The translations under genes and the position numbers were made by a program. Source: Lentzea waywayandensis (lineage in GTDB: Bacteria; Actinomycetota; Actinomycetes; Mycobacteriales; Pseudonocardiaceae). From it: 64,000 nucleotides of DNA. The stretch covers positions 310,001 through 374,000 of the forward strand of contig NZ_FOYL01000007.1 in assembly GCF_900115955.1 (NCBI RefSeq), written 5' to 3'. Of the stretch, positions 1-10,555 are shown piece by piece (position 1 is the first letter of the stretch; every line of letters starts with the position of its first letter). The notes beneath the pieces are model-generated. The model ran no database searches. It had not been told where the DNA came from and saw nothing but the letters and a program-made list of their open reading frames with translations.

Positions 1-119
1 AGGCTCTCCCGCACTGCCCCGCAGTGCGGACATGAGCGCATGTGTTCGCCAGAGAGGTCGATCGCCTCCCAGACTTCTTCTACGTCCCGCCCGCACGGCA
101 GGACGTAGTCGGACGTCAC
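1..119 (-). CDS. Partial small cysteine-containing protein downstream of ECF sigma factor
   Basis: This reading frame runs off the left edge of the window; 39 residues are visible. The GTG start at 119-117 overlaps the sigma factor stop codon (GTGA), so the two genes look translationally coupled. The visible part has a single Cys in an LPCGRD motif near residue 9 and a CPHC pair near residues 30-33, which could bind a metal or be redox active. In actinomycetes, ECF sigma genes are often followed by a short cysteine-containing protein that modulates them. From position and motif I infer such a partner, but too little is visible to name a family. Confidence 0.55.
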   Translation of the reverse strand, partial: MTSDYVLPCGRDVEEVWEAIDLSGEHMRSCPHCGAVRES

Positions 120-673
120 CGCCACGGCGCCATCACCTCCGCGAGTTGTGCCCGTGCCCGCGCGAGCCTGCCGCGCACCGACTGCTGGGTCGTGCCGATC
201 GCCTCGGCGATCTCGTCGTAGGACCGGCCGTGGACCTCACGCAGCACCCAGCACGCCCGCTGTTCGGGGGTGAGACCGCGCAGTGCGGCTTGCAGCGCGT
301 CGAGCTGCGCGTTCACCTCCACCGCGCGGTCGGGCCGGGTGCGCGGCGCCGGCGACTCGTGCTCGTCGAGCTCGGTGTCGGCGTGCGGTTTGCGCTTGCG
401 CAGCACGTTCAGGCACTGGTTGGTGGTGGTGCGGTAGAGCCAGCCGATGAACGCCCTGTCGTCGTTGAGCTGTCCGAGACGCCGCCACGCCGTGAGGAAC
501 ACGTCCTGCACCGCGTCCTCGGCGTCGCCGGTGCTGCCCACGATGCGCAACGCCAGCCGGTACATCGGCCCCTGGTAACGGCGCACGAGCTGCTCATAAG
601 CCCTCATGTCGCCGTCGCGGGACCTTGCCACCAGCGTGGCGTCGTCGAGTGCGGCTGCTTCGGCCACGCTCAT
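116..673 (-). CDS. ECF-type RNA polymerase sigma factor
   Basis: A 185-residue sigma-70 family protein of the extracytoplasmic function group, which directs RNA polymerase to stress or envelope promoters. Region 2 is recognisable near residues 20-90 (YEQLVRRYQGPMYRLALRI, then DAEDAVQDVFLTAW and the WLYRTTTNQCLN segment). Region 4 is near residues 120-180, with LTPEQRACWVLREV and the helix-turn-helix SYDEIAEAIGTTQQSVRGRL. I chose the ATG at 673-671 because a G-rich ribosome site (GGCGGGGGG) lies just upstream; an in-frame reading up to 772 lacks homology-like sequence. It is co-transcribed with the partial gene to its left. Confidence 0.92.
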   Translation of the reverse strand: MSVAEAAALDDATLVARSRDGDMRAYEQLVRRYQGPMYRLALRIVGSTGDAEDAVQDVFLTAWRRLGQLNDDRAFIGWLYRTTTNQCLNVLRKRKPHADTELDEHESPAPRTRPDRAVEVNAQLDALQAALRGLTPEQRACWVLREVHGRSYDEIAEAIGTTQQSVRGRLARARAQLAEVMAPWR

Positions 674-726
674 GCGCACACCCCCCGCCCAATTTGCTTC
701 GTCGCCCGATGGACACGTTCGAACGC

Positions 727-744
727 GGAACGTCACGCGGTTCC
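727..744. promoter_or_regulatory. GGAAC/GTTCC inverted repeat upstream of the sigma gene
   Basis: GGAAC at 727-731 and GTTCC at 740-744 form a 5-bp inverted repeat in the gap between the sigma factor and the CsbD gene. GGAAC resembles the -35 box of ECF promoters and could support autoregulation in either direction. No clear matching -10 element lies at the usual distance, so this is only a candidate. Confidence 0.3.
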
Positions 745-856
745 CTGATTTCCCACCCGTGATCGCTCTCACCCGGTTTTCACCCGACCGTGGCGTGACG
801 AAGCTGCGGGGACGGGCATTGAACAGGCGTCAGACCAACCAGCTCAGGAGGACGCG

Positions 857-1063
857 ATGTCGCTGTCGGACAAGATCGGCAACAAGGCGGAAGAGCTCGG
901 CGGCAAGGCCAAGGAGACCGCGGGTGAGGTCACCGGCGACGAGCAGCTCGCCAACGAGGGCCGCGCCGATCAGGCGAAGGCGGCCGTGAAGGAAGGCGTG
1001 GAGAAGGTGAAGGACGCTGTCGGCGGGGTTGTCGACAGCGTTGCCAAGCACCTCAAGAAGTAG
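857..1063 (+). CDS. CsbD family stress-response protein
   Basis: A 68-residue, highly charged protein of the CsbD family (general stress proteins of unknown biochemistry, first seen in the Bacillus subtilis sigma-B regulon). The typical opening (SDKIGNKAEELGGKAKE), the central GEVTGDEQLANEGRADQAK segment and the Lys-rich amphipathic tail are all present. AGGAGG at 847-852 fixes the ATG at 857. It is divergent from the ECF sigma gene, which makes stress-induced expression plausible but unproven. Its last codons and stop lie in a 17-bp tandem duplication. Confidence 0.9.
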   Translation: MSLSDKIGNKAEELGGKAKETAGEVTGDEQLANEGRADQAKAAVKEGVEKVKDAVGGVVDSVAKHLKK

Positions 1064-1080
1064 AGCACCTCAAGAAGTAG
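1047..1080. repeat. 17-bp exact tandem duplication across the CsbD stop codon
   Basis: The 17-mer at 1047-1063, covering the last codons and TAG stop of the CsbD gene, is repeated exactly at 1064-1080. The second copy lies wholly downstream and does not alter the protein. This looks like a recent replication-slippage duplication. Confidence 0.95.
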
Positions 1081-1094
1081 TTAGAGGCTCTCAC

Positions 1095-2120
1095 TCACGT
1101 GAGACGGACCTCGCCCACGACGACGCCGTCGAGCTCGCGCACGAAGTCGGCGCCGAACGCGCTGGACGGCGTGTGCGAGCCGGGTGCCACGCCGTTGATC
1201 TTGCCGATGGCGCGGAGCACGGAGTCCGCGGTGAGGCTGTAGGCGTTCGGGGTGGTGATCGCGCATTCGACCTTCGTCTGCGCGTCCCACGCCTCGCCGA
1301 ACACCTCGGCCCTCGTGTTGGCGCGCTTGCGCTCGTCGGGGCCCTTCACCTTGCCGGCGACGGTCTTCGCGACGCTCTGCACGAACGGCGTCTGCAACAC
1401 GGGCGCGAACACCTGCTGCAGTTGCCCGAGCATGCCCGGCACGGTGGTGAACGTCGTGATGTTCGGAATCCCCGTCGAGCGGTAAGCGGTGCTCACATCG
1501 CCCCACGGGATGCTGCCGACCTCGCGCGGCCCGGACCGGAAGTAGGCGGTGCGCCGCCGATGCCCGATGCGGACGCTCCTCAGGTCACCGTTCACGCGGA
1601 TCCGCCCACCCACGGCCGCGGCCTCGACGGACGTCTTGGTCGTACCCGCGCTGGCTCCTCCCCCGACGACGAACGCGAGGTCGAGGTGCGTCGCGGACGG
1701 CAGGGCGTTCTTCAGGATCGCGGCGAGGCAGTCCGTGGGGACGACGTCGAACCCGGCGCCGGGCAACAGCACGATGCCGGCCTTGCGCGCGTCGATGTCC
1801 CTCAGGCCGATGGACTCGAAGACGTCGATCTCGCCCGTGATGTCGAGGTAGTGCGTGCGAGTCTTCAGGCAGGCGTCCACCATCGCGGTGGACGTGTGCG
1901 CGAACGGTCCCGCGCAGTGCACGACGGCGTCGACGTCCTCGAGATGCGCCCGCGCCTGGCTCAGGTCGAACGCCCGATGCTCCAGCCCGAGCGCGGCGGC
2001 GATCGGCTCGACCTTCTCGAGCGAGCGCCCGGCGAGGATCGGCCGTTCCCCGCGCTGGACCGCGAGCTCGGCGATGAGGCGTCCGGTGTAGCCGTTGGCG
2101 CCGTAGACCATCCACGTCAT
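1095..2120 (-). CDS. Saccharopine dehydrogenase-like NAD(P)-binding reductase
   Basis: A 341-residue cytosolic protein with an N-terminal Rossmann fold; GANGYTG at about residues 8-14 is the dinucleotide-binding loop, followed by AGRSLEKV. The middle (CAGPFAHTSTAMVDACL, HYLDITGE, LLPGAGFDVVPTDCLA) is characteristic of the saccharopine dehydrogenase-like / trans-acting enoyl reductase family. Mycobacterial members act in polyketide-derived lipid synthesis; most actinobacterial relatives are uncharacterised, so the substrate is unknown here. It starts 9 bp after the small membrane protein gene (2130-2423), which suggests one transcript. It converges with the CsbD gene. Confidence 0.82.
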   Translation of the reverse strand: MTWMVYGANGYTGRLIAELAVQRGERPILAGRSLEKVEPIAAALGLEHRAFDLSQARAHLEDVDAVVHCAGPFAHTSTAMVDACLKTRTHYLDITGEIDVFESIGLRDIDARKAGIVLLPGAGFDVVPTDCLAAILKNALPSATHLDLAFVVGGGASAGTTKTSVEAAAVGGRIRVNGDLRSVRIGHRRRTAYFRSGPREVGSIPWGDVSTAYRSTGIPNITTFTTVPGMLGQLQQVFAPVLQTPFVQSVAKTVAGKVKGPDERKRANTRAEVFGEAWDAQTKVECAITTPNAYSLTADSVLRAIGKINGVAPGSHTPSSAFGADFVRELDGVVVGEVRLT

Positions 2121-2129
2121 GCCGCGACC

Positions 2130-2423
2130 TTACCGGCGAGTAGGCCGTCGGGAACCGACCAAAGAGCCGATCAGCAGAAGTACGCCCACCGCGATCACCG
2201 GCAGTCCCCAGAGCAGGCGGCGATGCCTCAAATCGGCACAGATGTCCACATAGGCCGGACTGACCGCGGAGGCCGCGGGCTCGTCGAAGCCGAGCCCCAG
2301 GCTGTTGCCGCACGGGATCAGCGACCCGCTCGGTGCCTCGACGGCCAGCATCACGAACAGGATCGCACCCCCACCGAGCAAGAACGCGAGACCGACCACG
2401 ACGGCGAACGTGCGCACTGACAT
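2130..2423 (-). CDS. Small two-helix membrane protein
   Basis: A 97-residue protein with a hydrophobic helix near residues 5-28, an extracytoplasmic loop holding two cysteines (PCGNS, DICAD) that could form a disulfide, and a second helix near residues 70-90 followed by a basic tail. The topology suggests both ends in the cytoplasm. I recognise no family. ATG 2423 is preferred over the TTG two codons upstream because a TAACTT hexamer lies exactly six bases upstream, as expected for a leaderless transcript. The reductase gene follows after 9 bp. Confidence 0.65.
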   Translation of the reverse strand: MSVRTFAVVVGLAFLLGGGAILFVMLAVEAPSGSLIPCGNSLGLGFDEPAASAVSPAYVDICADLRHRRLLWGLPVIAVGVLLLIGSLVGSRRPTRR

Positions 2424-2429
2424 GAGCAA

Positions 2430-2435
2430 AAGTTA
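2430..2435 (-). promoter_or_regulatory. Candidate -10 hexamer TAACTT, leaderless promoter
   Basis: On the minus strand TAACTT ends six bases before the ATG at 2423. The same spacing recurs before several other genes in the window. Confidence 0.45.
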
Positions 2436-2509
2436 CGTCTCAAATGGACTTGGGGATAGCCCTGGTCAGACGCATTGGGGTTGATCCCCTAATCCCCAGC
2501 TAAACGCTC

Positions 2510-2995
2510 TCACGCCCCCGCATCCCACGATGCGGGCGAGAACGAGTAGCGCTGCTCCACACGGCCGTTGCGCGGATGCGGCGCGGGGGCGCCGACCTTG
2601 ATCCATCCGAGGCGTTCGTAGAGCCGCACGCCCCGGACGTTGTCGACGTAGACCAGCAACTCGGCCTTCTCGTATCCGTTCTTGATCAACACGTCGGGCA
2701 AGGCGCGCAACAACGCCTCACCGACACCTTTGCCCCACGCGTCCGGATGCACGCCCACGTAGTTGATGTAGGCGGTGTCCGTCTCTTGTGGACCTCCGGC
2801 GATGAAACCCACGGCCTCACCGCCTTCCTGCGCGATCAGCAGCAACGAAGGCTCGTTCACGAGAGCGCTCTCCACGCCGGGGCGCGCCGCTTCGAGCGAC
2901 GGAACCTCGTCGTAGCCATCCCTCCTGGCGACGGCGTGCGCCCAGATCAACGCGGCGGTGTCGACGTGTTCCGGTCCCCCTTGGATGATCTCCAT
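2510..2995 (-). CDS. GNAT family N-acetyltransferase
   Basis: A 161-residue single-domain GNAT acetyltransferase, which moves an acetyl group from acetyl-CoA to an amine. The acetyl-CoA-binding motif A is clear (VGVHPDAWGKGVGEALL, about residues 79-95), and motif B follows (VDNVRGVRLYERLGW). The acceptor cannot be predicted. It starts 13 bp downstream of the P450 gene on the same strand, so the two probably form an operon and may share a pathway. Confidence 0.88.
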   Translation of the reverse strand: MEIIQGGPEHVDTAALIWAHAVARRDGYDEVPSLEAARPGVESALVNEPSLLLIAQEGGEAVGFIAGGPQETDTAYINYVGVHPDAWGKGVGEALLRALPDVLIKNGYEKAELLVYVDNVRGVRLYERLGWIKVGAPAPHPRNGRVEQRYSFSPASWDAGA

Positions 2996-3008
2996 GCAGG
3001 CCAGCGTG

Positions 3009-4211
3009 TCAGCGCCGCAGCACGACCGGAAGCGATTTAAGGCTGGCCATGATGTCGTTGTGCGTCACCGCGGGCTGCTCGTCGCCCGAGTAGGTGGTGC
3101 GTGGGAACCGGCTCGTGAGGTGCCGCAGCACGGTTTCGGTCTCCAGGCGGGCGAGCGCCGATCCCAGGCAGAAGTGCGGGCCGTGCCCGAACGTCACATG
3201 GCCGGTCGTCTCGCGGTCGAGGCGGTACTCGTCGGCTTTCTCGTGTGCCCGCGGGCATCGTCCGGCGGCGCCGAGGTTGATCAGCAGCAGCGTGTTCTCC
3301 GGAACGGTCGTGCCGCCGATCTCGACCGGCTCGGTGGTGATGCGGTGCGTGGCGCTGCGGACCGGCGAGTTGTGGCGCAGCGTCTCCTCGACGAGGCGCG
3401 GCACCAGGTCGGGATCTTCGGCGGCCTTGTGCCACAGATCGTTGTCCAACGCGTCGTGCACGACGTTCGCGATGAGGCTCGCTGACGTCTCGTGTCCCGC
3501 AACGACGAGGAGGAACGCCATCGCCATCAGTTCGTCGTGGCTCAGGTGGTCGCCATCGTCGCCGGCGGCCGTGGCCAACGTGCCGAACAGCGATCGGGGG
3601 TCCAGGGCGTTGCTCGTGAGCAGCGCGTGGAAGTAGCCGCCCAGCTCGTCGCTCGCCGGCTGCGACACCTCGGGTTCCATCGACATCATCGTCTCGATCA
3701 ACTTGCGGACGTGCGCGCGATCTTGTGCCGGCAGCCCGAGGACCTCGCCGATGACGTGCATCGGCATCGGCACGGCCAGTTCGGCGACGAGGTCGATCTC
3801 TTCGTTCTCGGGGAGCCGGGCGATCAGTTCCGCGCTGATCTCCTCGATGCGCGGAGCGAGCCGCTGCACCGCCTTGCCGTTGAACGCCTTCACCGCGAGC
3901 GCCCTGAGCCGGGCGTGCTGCGGGTTGTCGCTGTTGAGCATGCTCGGCCCGAAGAGCCCGGCGAGGTCCGTCTGCGTGCTTCCCCGTTCGGCGAGCTGAC
4001 GCTTGATCTCACGTTGCAGAGCCGCGCTGTCCTTGGAGAGCCGCTGGTCGGTCAGCAGCTGACGAGCGAGCTCCAACCCGACCGTGACCACCTGCATCTC
4101 GACGCCGTTGGGCAACGTCACGGCATGCAGGGGCCCCTCTTCCCTTGCGTCGTCCTCGATCCGGTGGTGGTCACGTGCGCGCAAATCGCCGCCGGTCAAC
4201 AAGTTCGACAT
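3009..4211 (-). CDS. Cytochrome P450
   Basis: A 400-residue soluble bacterial P450 monooxygenase. The I-helix oxygen-activation motif AGHETS is near residue 238, the K-helix ExxR is in VEETLRHN, and the heme-binding loop FGHGPHFCLG near residues 338-348 supplies the Cys thiolate ligand. The meander before the heme loop (GRCPRAHEKADEYRLDR) lacks the usual NRDPxxF pattern and looks divergent. ATG 4211 gives the normal family length; an upstream extension to 4355 is not P450-like. No ferredoxin gene is adjacent, so electrons must come from elsewhere. Substrate unknown. Confidence 0.92.
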   Translation of the reverse strand: MSNLLTGGDLRARDHHRIEDDAREEGPLHAVTLPNGVEMQVVTVGLELARQLLTDQRLSKDSAALQREIKRQLAERGSTQTDLAGLFGPSMLNSDNPQHARLRALAVKAFNGKAVQRLAPRIEEISAELIARLPENEEIDLVAELAVPMPMHVIGEVLGLPAQDRAHVRKLIETMMSMEPEVSQPASDELGGYFHALLTSNALDPRSLFGTLATAAGDDGDHLSHDELMAMAFLLVVAGHETSASLIANVVHDALDNDLWHKAAEDPDLVPRLVEETLRHNSPVRSATHRITTEPVEIGGTTVPENTLLLINLGAAGRCPRAHEKADEYRLDRETTGHVTFGHGPHFCLGSALARLETETVLRHLTSRFPRTTYSGDEQPAVTHNDIMASLKSLPVVLRR

Positions 4212-4267
4212 GGCCGGTCTTCGCCTCCGTTTGGATTCGACTAAGACCGTTCTACCGTGATCGCCGT

Positions 4268-4639
4268 CTATTGGAACGAGTCCAACGCGCTGATCGTCTC
4301 CACAGAGGGCAACCTCGGCGGCTCCGAGGCGATGGCCTTGCGCCCCAGCACCCACTCCGGCAGGTGATGTCGGAGCGCGGCCCGCCCCTGAGCCGTGATG
4401 TCGACCGGCGCCGCCATCCCGTGGTCCATGGCGCGTTCAGGCGTGACCCACGTGATCCAGTCCCGCAGCCGCAGAACCTCGAGGTCGTCCGAGTCCCACT
4501 GCTTGGCGGGCCGGTGCTCCAGGTACCAGCGCGTGGCTCCGCGATGCACGCCTCCCTGCTCCACCAGGGCGAGCAGCTTGACCTGCTCCTGCGAGACGGT
4601 GGTGCTGACGGGTTTCGCGGCCTTGCCCTTGCGCTTCAC
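4268..4639 (-). CDS. Hypothetical protein, possible winged-helix
   Basis: About 123 residues from a GTG at 4639, with a purine-rich stretch upstream. A TTG at 4696 in the same frame would add 19 residues but has no ribosome site. The protein starts with a Lys-rich stretch (KRKGKAAKP). It then has helical segments (VSQEQVKLLALVEQGG) and an aromatic part (WYLEHRP, LRDWITWVTPE). It ends with PVDITAQGRAALRHHLPEW, which resembles the close of a winged-helix domain. I do not recognise a family, and any DNA-binding role is inference. Confidence 0.5.
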   Translation of the reverse strand: MKRKGKAAKPVSTTVSQEQVKLLALVEQGGVHRGATRWYLEHRPAKQWDSDDLEVLRLRDWITWVTPERAMDHGMAAPVDITAQGRAALRHHLPEWVLGRKAIASEPPRLPSVETISALDSFQ

Positions 4640-4727
4640 AGGCAGTCGTCGTCCTTCGGAGGTGGCAGGCCCAAACGTCCCGACAAACTCGAACAAGGTA
4701 CGTCACCGCACAGGTTCGTTCCAGAGG

Positions 4728-5591
4728 TCACGTGCAATAGAAGGGCTCAGCCATGTAGCACACAGCCGCGTTGGTGCTACTGGTCGTGCGGAACGGTTTC
4801 CCGTTGTTGCCGACGGTCTGCACTCCGCTCTTGCCGCCGGCCGACCAGTCGAGCTCGATCACCCAAGTGCAGTCGCACGAAGCCGTGCCGGCGACGACGG
4901 TGAAGACCTCCGGCTGGGTCGAGGAAACGCTGTAGGGGAGCCGGATCGGATCGGCCCGCAGTCCCTGGGCGGTCAGCTCGGCCGCGGTGTCCGGGGCGAG
5001 GTCGTCCGGAAAGCTGACCGGCTGCTCGCTGTCCAGATCGACTTCCACGTAATGCGCGTTCACGGGCTCGCCGCACTGACCGCTGAGCAACGTTCCCTTC
5101 AGCGGCGGCTTCCTCTCCAGCACCTTGACCCGGATACCGGTGATCACGACGTTGCTGGTCGCCTCGTGCCCCTGCGCGGTGACGGTGAACGTCGCCTTGC
5201 TCGCCTGCGCGCCATCCCTGCTGTGCTCCCACGTGGCGTACTGGTTCGGCCGGATCGACGGATCCGAGACCGGCGCGAGCTCCGTCGGCGACTTCGGTGA
5301 CACCCAGGACATCTGACACGCGTCCGTGACGGACTTGACGGCGACAGCCAGCGGTTCGGACGGCTTGGAAGGCGAGCTGCGGACGAACACCACGGCCACG
5401 GCGGCCGCCACCACGAGCAGGCAGACGATGATCACGACCGCCCACCGCGGCCCGAGGTTGAACATGAAGTTGTTGCCGCGGAAGAACCCGATGTTGCCGT
5501 GGCTGCTGCCGAGCTGGAAGACCTCCCCGGCGTCGCCCTCGACGGTGTTGGTGGTTCTGGAAGGTGGCTCCTGCTCACGTCTCTTGTGCAC
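4728..5591 (-). CDS. Single-pass membrane protein of unknown function
   Basis: A 287-residue protein from a GTG start with AGGAGG seven bases upstream. The cytoplasmic part (about residues 1-48) contains NTVEGDAGEVFQLGSSHGNI, similar to short Gly/His/Asn-rich motifs found in actinobacterial signalling proteins. One transmembrane helix follows (about 49-71, WAVVIIVCLLVVAAAVAVVF). The roughly 215-residue exterior has six cysteines, including CDC and a terminal CYMAEPFYCT, consistent with disulfides. No enzyme motif is seen. It may be a surface sensor. Confidence 0.7.
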   Translation of the reverse strand: MHKRREQEPPSRTTNTVEGDAGEVFQLGSSHGNIGFFRGNNFMFNLGPRWAVVIIVCLLVVAAAVAVVFVRSSPSKPSEPLAVAVKSVTDACQMSWVSPKSPTELAPVSDPSIRPNQYATWEHSRDGAQASKATFTVTAQGHEATSNVVITGIRVKVLERKPPLKGTLLSGQCGEPVNAHYVEVDLDSEQPVSFPDDLAPDTAAELTAQGLRADPIRLPYSVSSTQPEVFTVVAGTASCDCTWVIELDWSAGGKSGVQTVGNNGKPFRTTSSTNAAVCYMAEPFYCT

Positions 5592-5747
5592 GAAACGACC
5601 TCCTGCACCGCAGCGGGGTTCTACGCCCTTGCTGCTTCGACCGAGATCGTTCCGGCGTTACGGGATTCCACCTGAGAAGAGATGCTTGCGGTGGCGCGAC
5701 AGAGATCAGCAACAAGACAGCGAAGAACACCCCGGGAGCATCGGACC

Positions 5748-6218
5748 ATGACATCTCCGCACACGGTGGCGATACGGCAGACCGACGAACGCGACACCGC
5801 GGCGCTGGCGACCTTGCGGCGAGCGTGGTCAGAAGAACAGGCAGGACATCCGCTCGAGGACGATCTCTTCGAGGAAGACTTCGCTCAGTGGTACGCCATG
5901 GAAGCGCCGCGCCGGGCGACGTTCGTGGCCGAGCTCGCCGGCAAAGCCGTCGGCATGATGAACCTCGCCCTGTTCGAACGAATGCCCAAACCAGGACGGC
6001 CATCCAGCCGATGGGCATACCTGGGCAACGCGTTCGTGCTCGCCGCTCACCGCAACCGCGGCATCGGAACCACCCTGCTCAACGCAGGCATCGCGCACGC
6101 CCGCGACCGGCGCTGCGCCCGGATCGTCCTGTCGCCCAGCGAACGCTCGGTGCCCTTCTACCAACGAGCCGGCTTCGGCCCAGCCACCATGCTCCTCGCG
6201 CACGTCCTGGACAGTTGA
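5748..6218 (+). CDS. GNAT family N-acetyltransferase
   Basis: A 156-residue GNAT acetyltransferase. Motif A is NAFVLAAHRNRGIGTTLL (about residues 90-107, with the RNRGIG acetyl-CoA phosphate loop), and motif B ends in ERSVPFYQRAGF. ATG 5748 has GGGAG upstream and gives the family length; the frame is open further upstream without homology. It stands alone between a divergent membrane protein gene and the tRNA gene. Acceptor unknown. Confidence 0.87.
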   Translation: MTSPHTVAIRQTDERDTAALATLRRAWSEEQAGHPLEDDLFEEDFAQWYAMEAPRRATFVAELAGKAVGMMNLALFERMPKPGRPSSRWAYLGNAFVLAAHRNRGIGTTLLNAGIAHARDRRCARIVLSPSERSVPFYQRAGFGPATMLLAHVLDS

Positions 6219-6334
6219 CCGAGTCCGACGTTGCCATGTCACGTGCTGGACGAGACCGAAGGGCGGATGGCAGCCCGCATCACCCTGACTGATGTCAACG
6301 GCGCCTCTGACGCCCTCAGTGGCGCCGTGCTGGC

Positions 6335-6409
6335 TGGTGGGCGCGACAGGGATCGAACCTGCGACCGCTCGGGTGTAAACCGAGTGCTCTTCCGCTGAGC
6401 TACACGCCC
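6335..6409 (-). tRNA. tRNA-Val (anticodon TAC)
   Basis: Read on the minus strand the cloverleaf is complete. The acceptor arm is GGGCGTG paired with CGCGCCC (one G-U). The D arm is GCTC/GAGC. The anticodon arm is CTCGG/CCGAG with loop TTTACAC, giving anticodon TAC. The T arm contains GGTTCGATC. The 3' CCA is encoded. The tRNA would read GUA valine codons, which are rare in this GC-rich genome. Confidence 0.97.
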
Positions 6410-6445
6410 CGGCCCGGCGCCGCGAAGCGCTGGGGTACAGCTACA

Positions 6446-6910
6446 TCATGCCTTGAGGGAGGCTACGGCCTTCTTCCAGGCGTCCTGATCGCGGGCCTCA
6501 CCCGGCGCGTTCACCTCGGCGAAGCGGACGACGCCGGCGGTGTCGATCAGGAACGTGCCCCGCAGCGCCATGCCGACTGCCTCGTTGAACACGCCGTAGG
6601 ACTGCGCGACGGCTCCGTGCGGCCAGAAGTCGGACAGCAGCGGGAACTGGTAGCCCTCCTGGTTCGCCCACGCCTTCAGTGCGAACGGGGAGTCCACGGA
6701 CACGCCCAGCACCTGGACGTTCTCGTCCTCGTAGGTCGCCAGTTCGTCGCGCAGCTGACAGAGCTCGCCCTGGCAGGTGCCGCTGAACGCGAACGGGTAG
6801 AAGACCAGGAGCACGTTCTTCTCGCCACGGAACGACGACAACGTCACACGCTGCTTGTTGTAGTCGTTGAGCGTGAAGTCCGGGGCTTCCGAACCGACCT
6901 CGACCGCCAT
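6446..6910 (-). CDS. ahpE: AhpE-type peroxiredoxin
   Basis: A 154-residue peroxiredoxin of the AhpE class, which reduces hydroperoxides and peroxynitrite. The active-site stretch FYPFAFSGTCQGELCQLRDE carries the peroxidatic Cys (about residue 46) with the Pro and Thr of the family motif, plus a second Cys five residues on, as in mycobacterial AhpE. The start at ATG 6910 is set by GGAGGGG nine bases upstream. The DUF3052 gene upstream on the same strand and aceE beyond it match the order ahpE-Rv2239c-aceE in Mycobacterium tuberculosis. Mycothiol-dependent reductants are its likely partners. Confidence 0.93.
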   Translation of the reverse strand: MAVEVGSEAPDFTLNDYNKQRVTLSSFRGEKNVLLVFYPFAFSGTCQGELCQLRDELATYEDENVQVLGVSVDSPFALKAWANQEGYQFPLLSDFWPHGAVAQSYGVFNEAVGMALRGTFLIDTAGVVRFAEVNAPGEARDQDAWKKAVASLKA

Positions 6911-6995
6911 GAAAACAGACCCCTCCGGTCCAACCAGAACTGACCACGGGCCGGTAGCGCACCCGTGGTTCAACCCTATGTCAGCCCGATGAGGG

Positions 6996-7427
6996 TCAGC
7001 GCTTGGCCTTGGCCGACTTCGGCCACACCAGGCGGATGCCCGCCCAGTCGTCGGCGACGCTGATGTTGGAGGTCTGGGACAGGCCAGCGGTGGGGACCGC
7101 TTCGGCGACGTCGCTCGGCTCCACGTGGCCGGGGCGGCCGGTCTTCGGGGTGAGAACCCAGATCACGCCGTCCTCGGCGAGCACGCCGGTGGCCTCGAGA
7201 AGGGCGTCAACCAGGTCGCCGTCGTCCTCCCGCCACCAGAGCAGCACGACGCTCACGGTCTCGTCGGCCTCCTCGTCGAGGAGATCTCCCCCGATCCGCT
7301 CCTCGACTGAGGCACGCAAGGCGTCGTCGACGTCCTCGTCCCAGCCGAGTTCCTGGACGACCATGCCCGATTCGATCCCGAGCTTCTCGGCGACGCCGAT
7401 CTTGCCGGCGTCTTCCGCGGCGACCAC
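6996..7427 (-). CDS. DUF3052 family protein
   Basis: A roughly 143-residue acidic cytosolic protein of the DUF3052 family, conserved across actinobacteria beside ahpE and aceE but without an assigned function. Recognisable blocks are EKLGIESGMVVQELGWDEDVDDALR near the N-terminus and the C-terminal DDWAGIRLVWP. I place the start at GTG 7427, which has GGAG eight bases upstream; a GTG three codons earlier (7436) is possible but sits directly on that site. It is divergent from aceE. Confidence 0.85.
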   Translation of the reverse strand: MVAAEDAGKIGVAEKLGIESGMVVQELGWDEDVDDALRASVEERIGGDLLDEEADETVSVVLLWWREDDGDLVDALLEATGVLAEDGVIWVLTPKTGRPGHVEPSDVAEAVPTAGLSQTSNISVADDWAGIRLVWPKSAKAKR

Positions 7428-7746
7428 GGTTTTCACTCCTCCAACTACGCAAGAGCGACAGCCCTAAGACTGCCGCCAGAGTCCGTTACTCGGGCTAGCG
7501 AACACTGTCAGCTACCTCCGGCGCAACTGTTGACCACGTGACACGCCGTAACAGGTACCCCTGTGGAGTTCCCTAGACTGGCATGAGGCACGCTCTACAT
7601 ACCTCTTATCGCGCGCGCGTGAGCGACACGATCCAGAACTACCGACCGGTAGCGATGACGAAGTCGCCACGCAAGGACAACGATAGGAGCGCGTGGCACG
7701 GTTTCCGGGCCATCGCGTGTACCGCCAACGAAGCCGAGGAGACACC
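7428..7746. promoter_or_regulatory. Divergent control region between DUF3052 and aceE
   Basis: This 319-bp gap holds no gene I can support. Visible elements are TTGACC (7530-7535), a small palindrome ACAGG-TACC-CCTGT (7551-7564) and a TAGACT hexamer (7574-7579). None has clear promoter spacing to a partner. The aceE ribosome site GAGGAGA lies at the right end. The transcription start of aceE is probably in the middle of this stretch. Confidence 0.4.
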
Positions 7747-10506
<2,760 letters not shown>

Positions 10507-10523
10507 TCACTCGCTGAACCGAA

Positions 10524-10555
10524 GGGCCGCTCCGCACGCGCGGAGCGGCCCTTTT
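10524..10555. terminator. Rho-independent terminator after aceE
   Basis: A perfect 12-bp GC-rich stem (10524-10535 with 10540-10551), a 4-base loop and TTTT at 10552-10555. It ends aceE and also touches the end of the convergent acetyltransferase gene, so it may work both ways. Confidence 0.93.

Noticed and set aside
7530-7579. TTGACC and TAGACT as an aceE promoter
   Set aside because: The two hexamers are about 38 bases apart, far from the 16-18 base spacing needed, and neither has a good partner.
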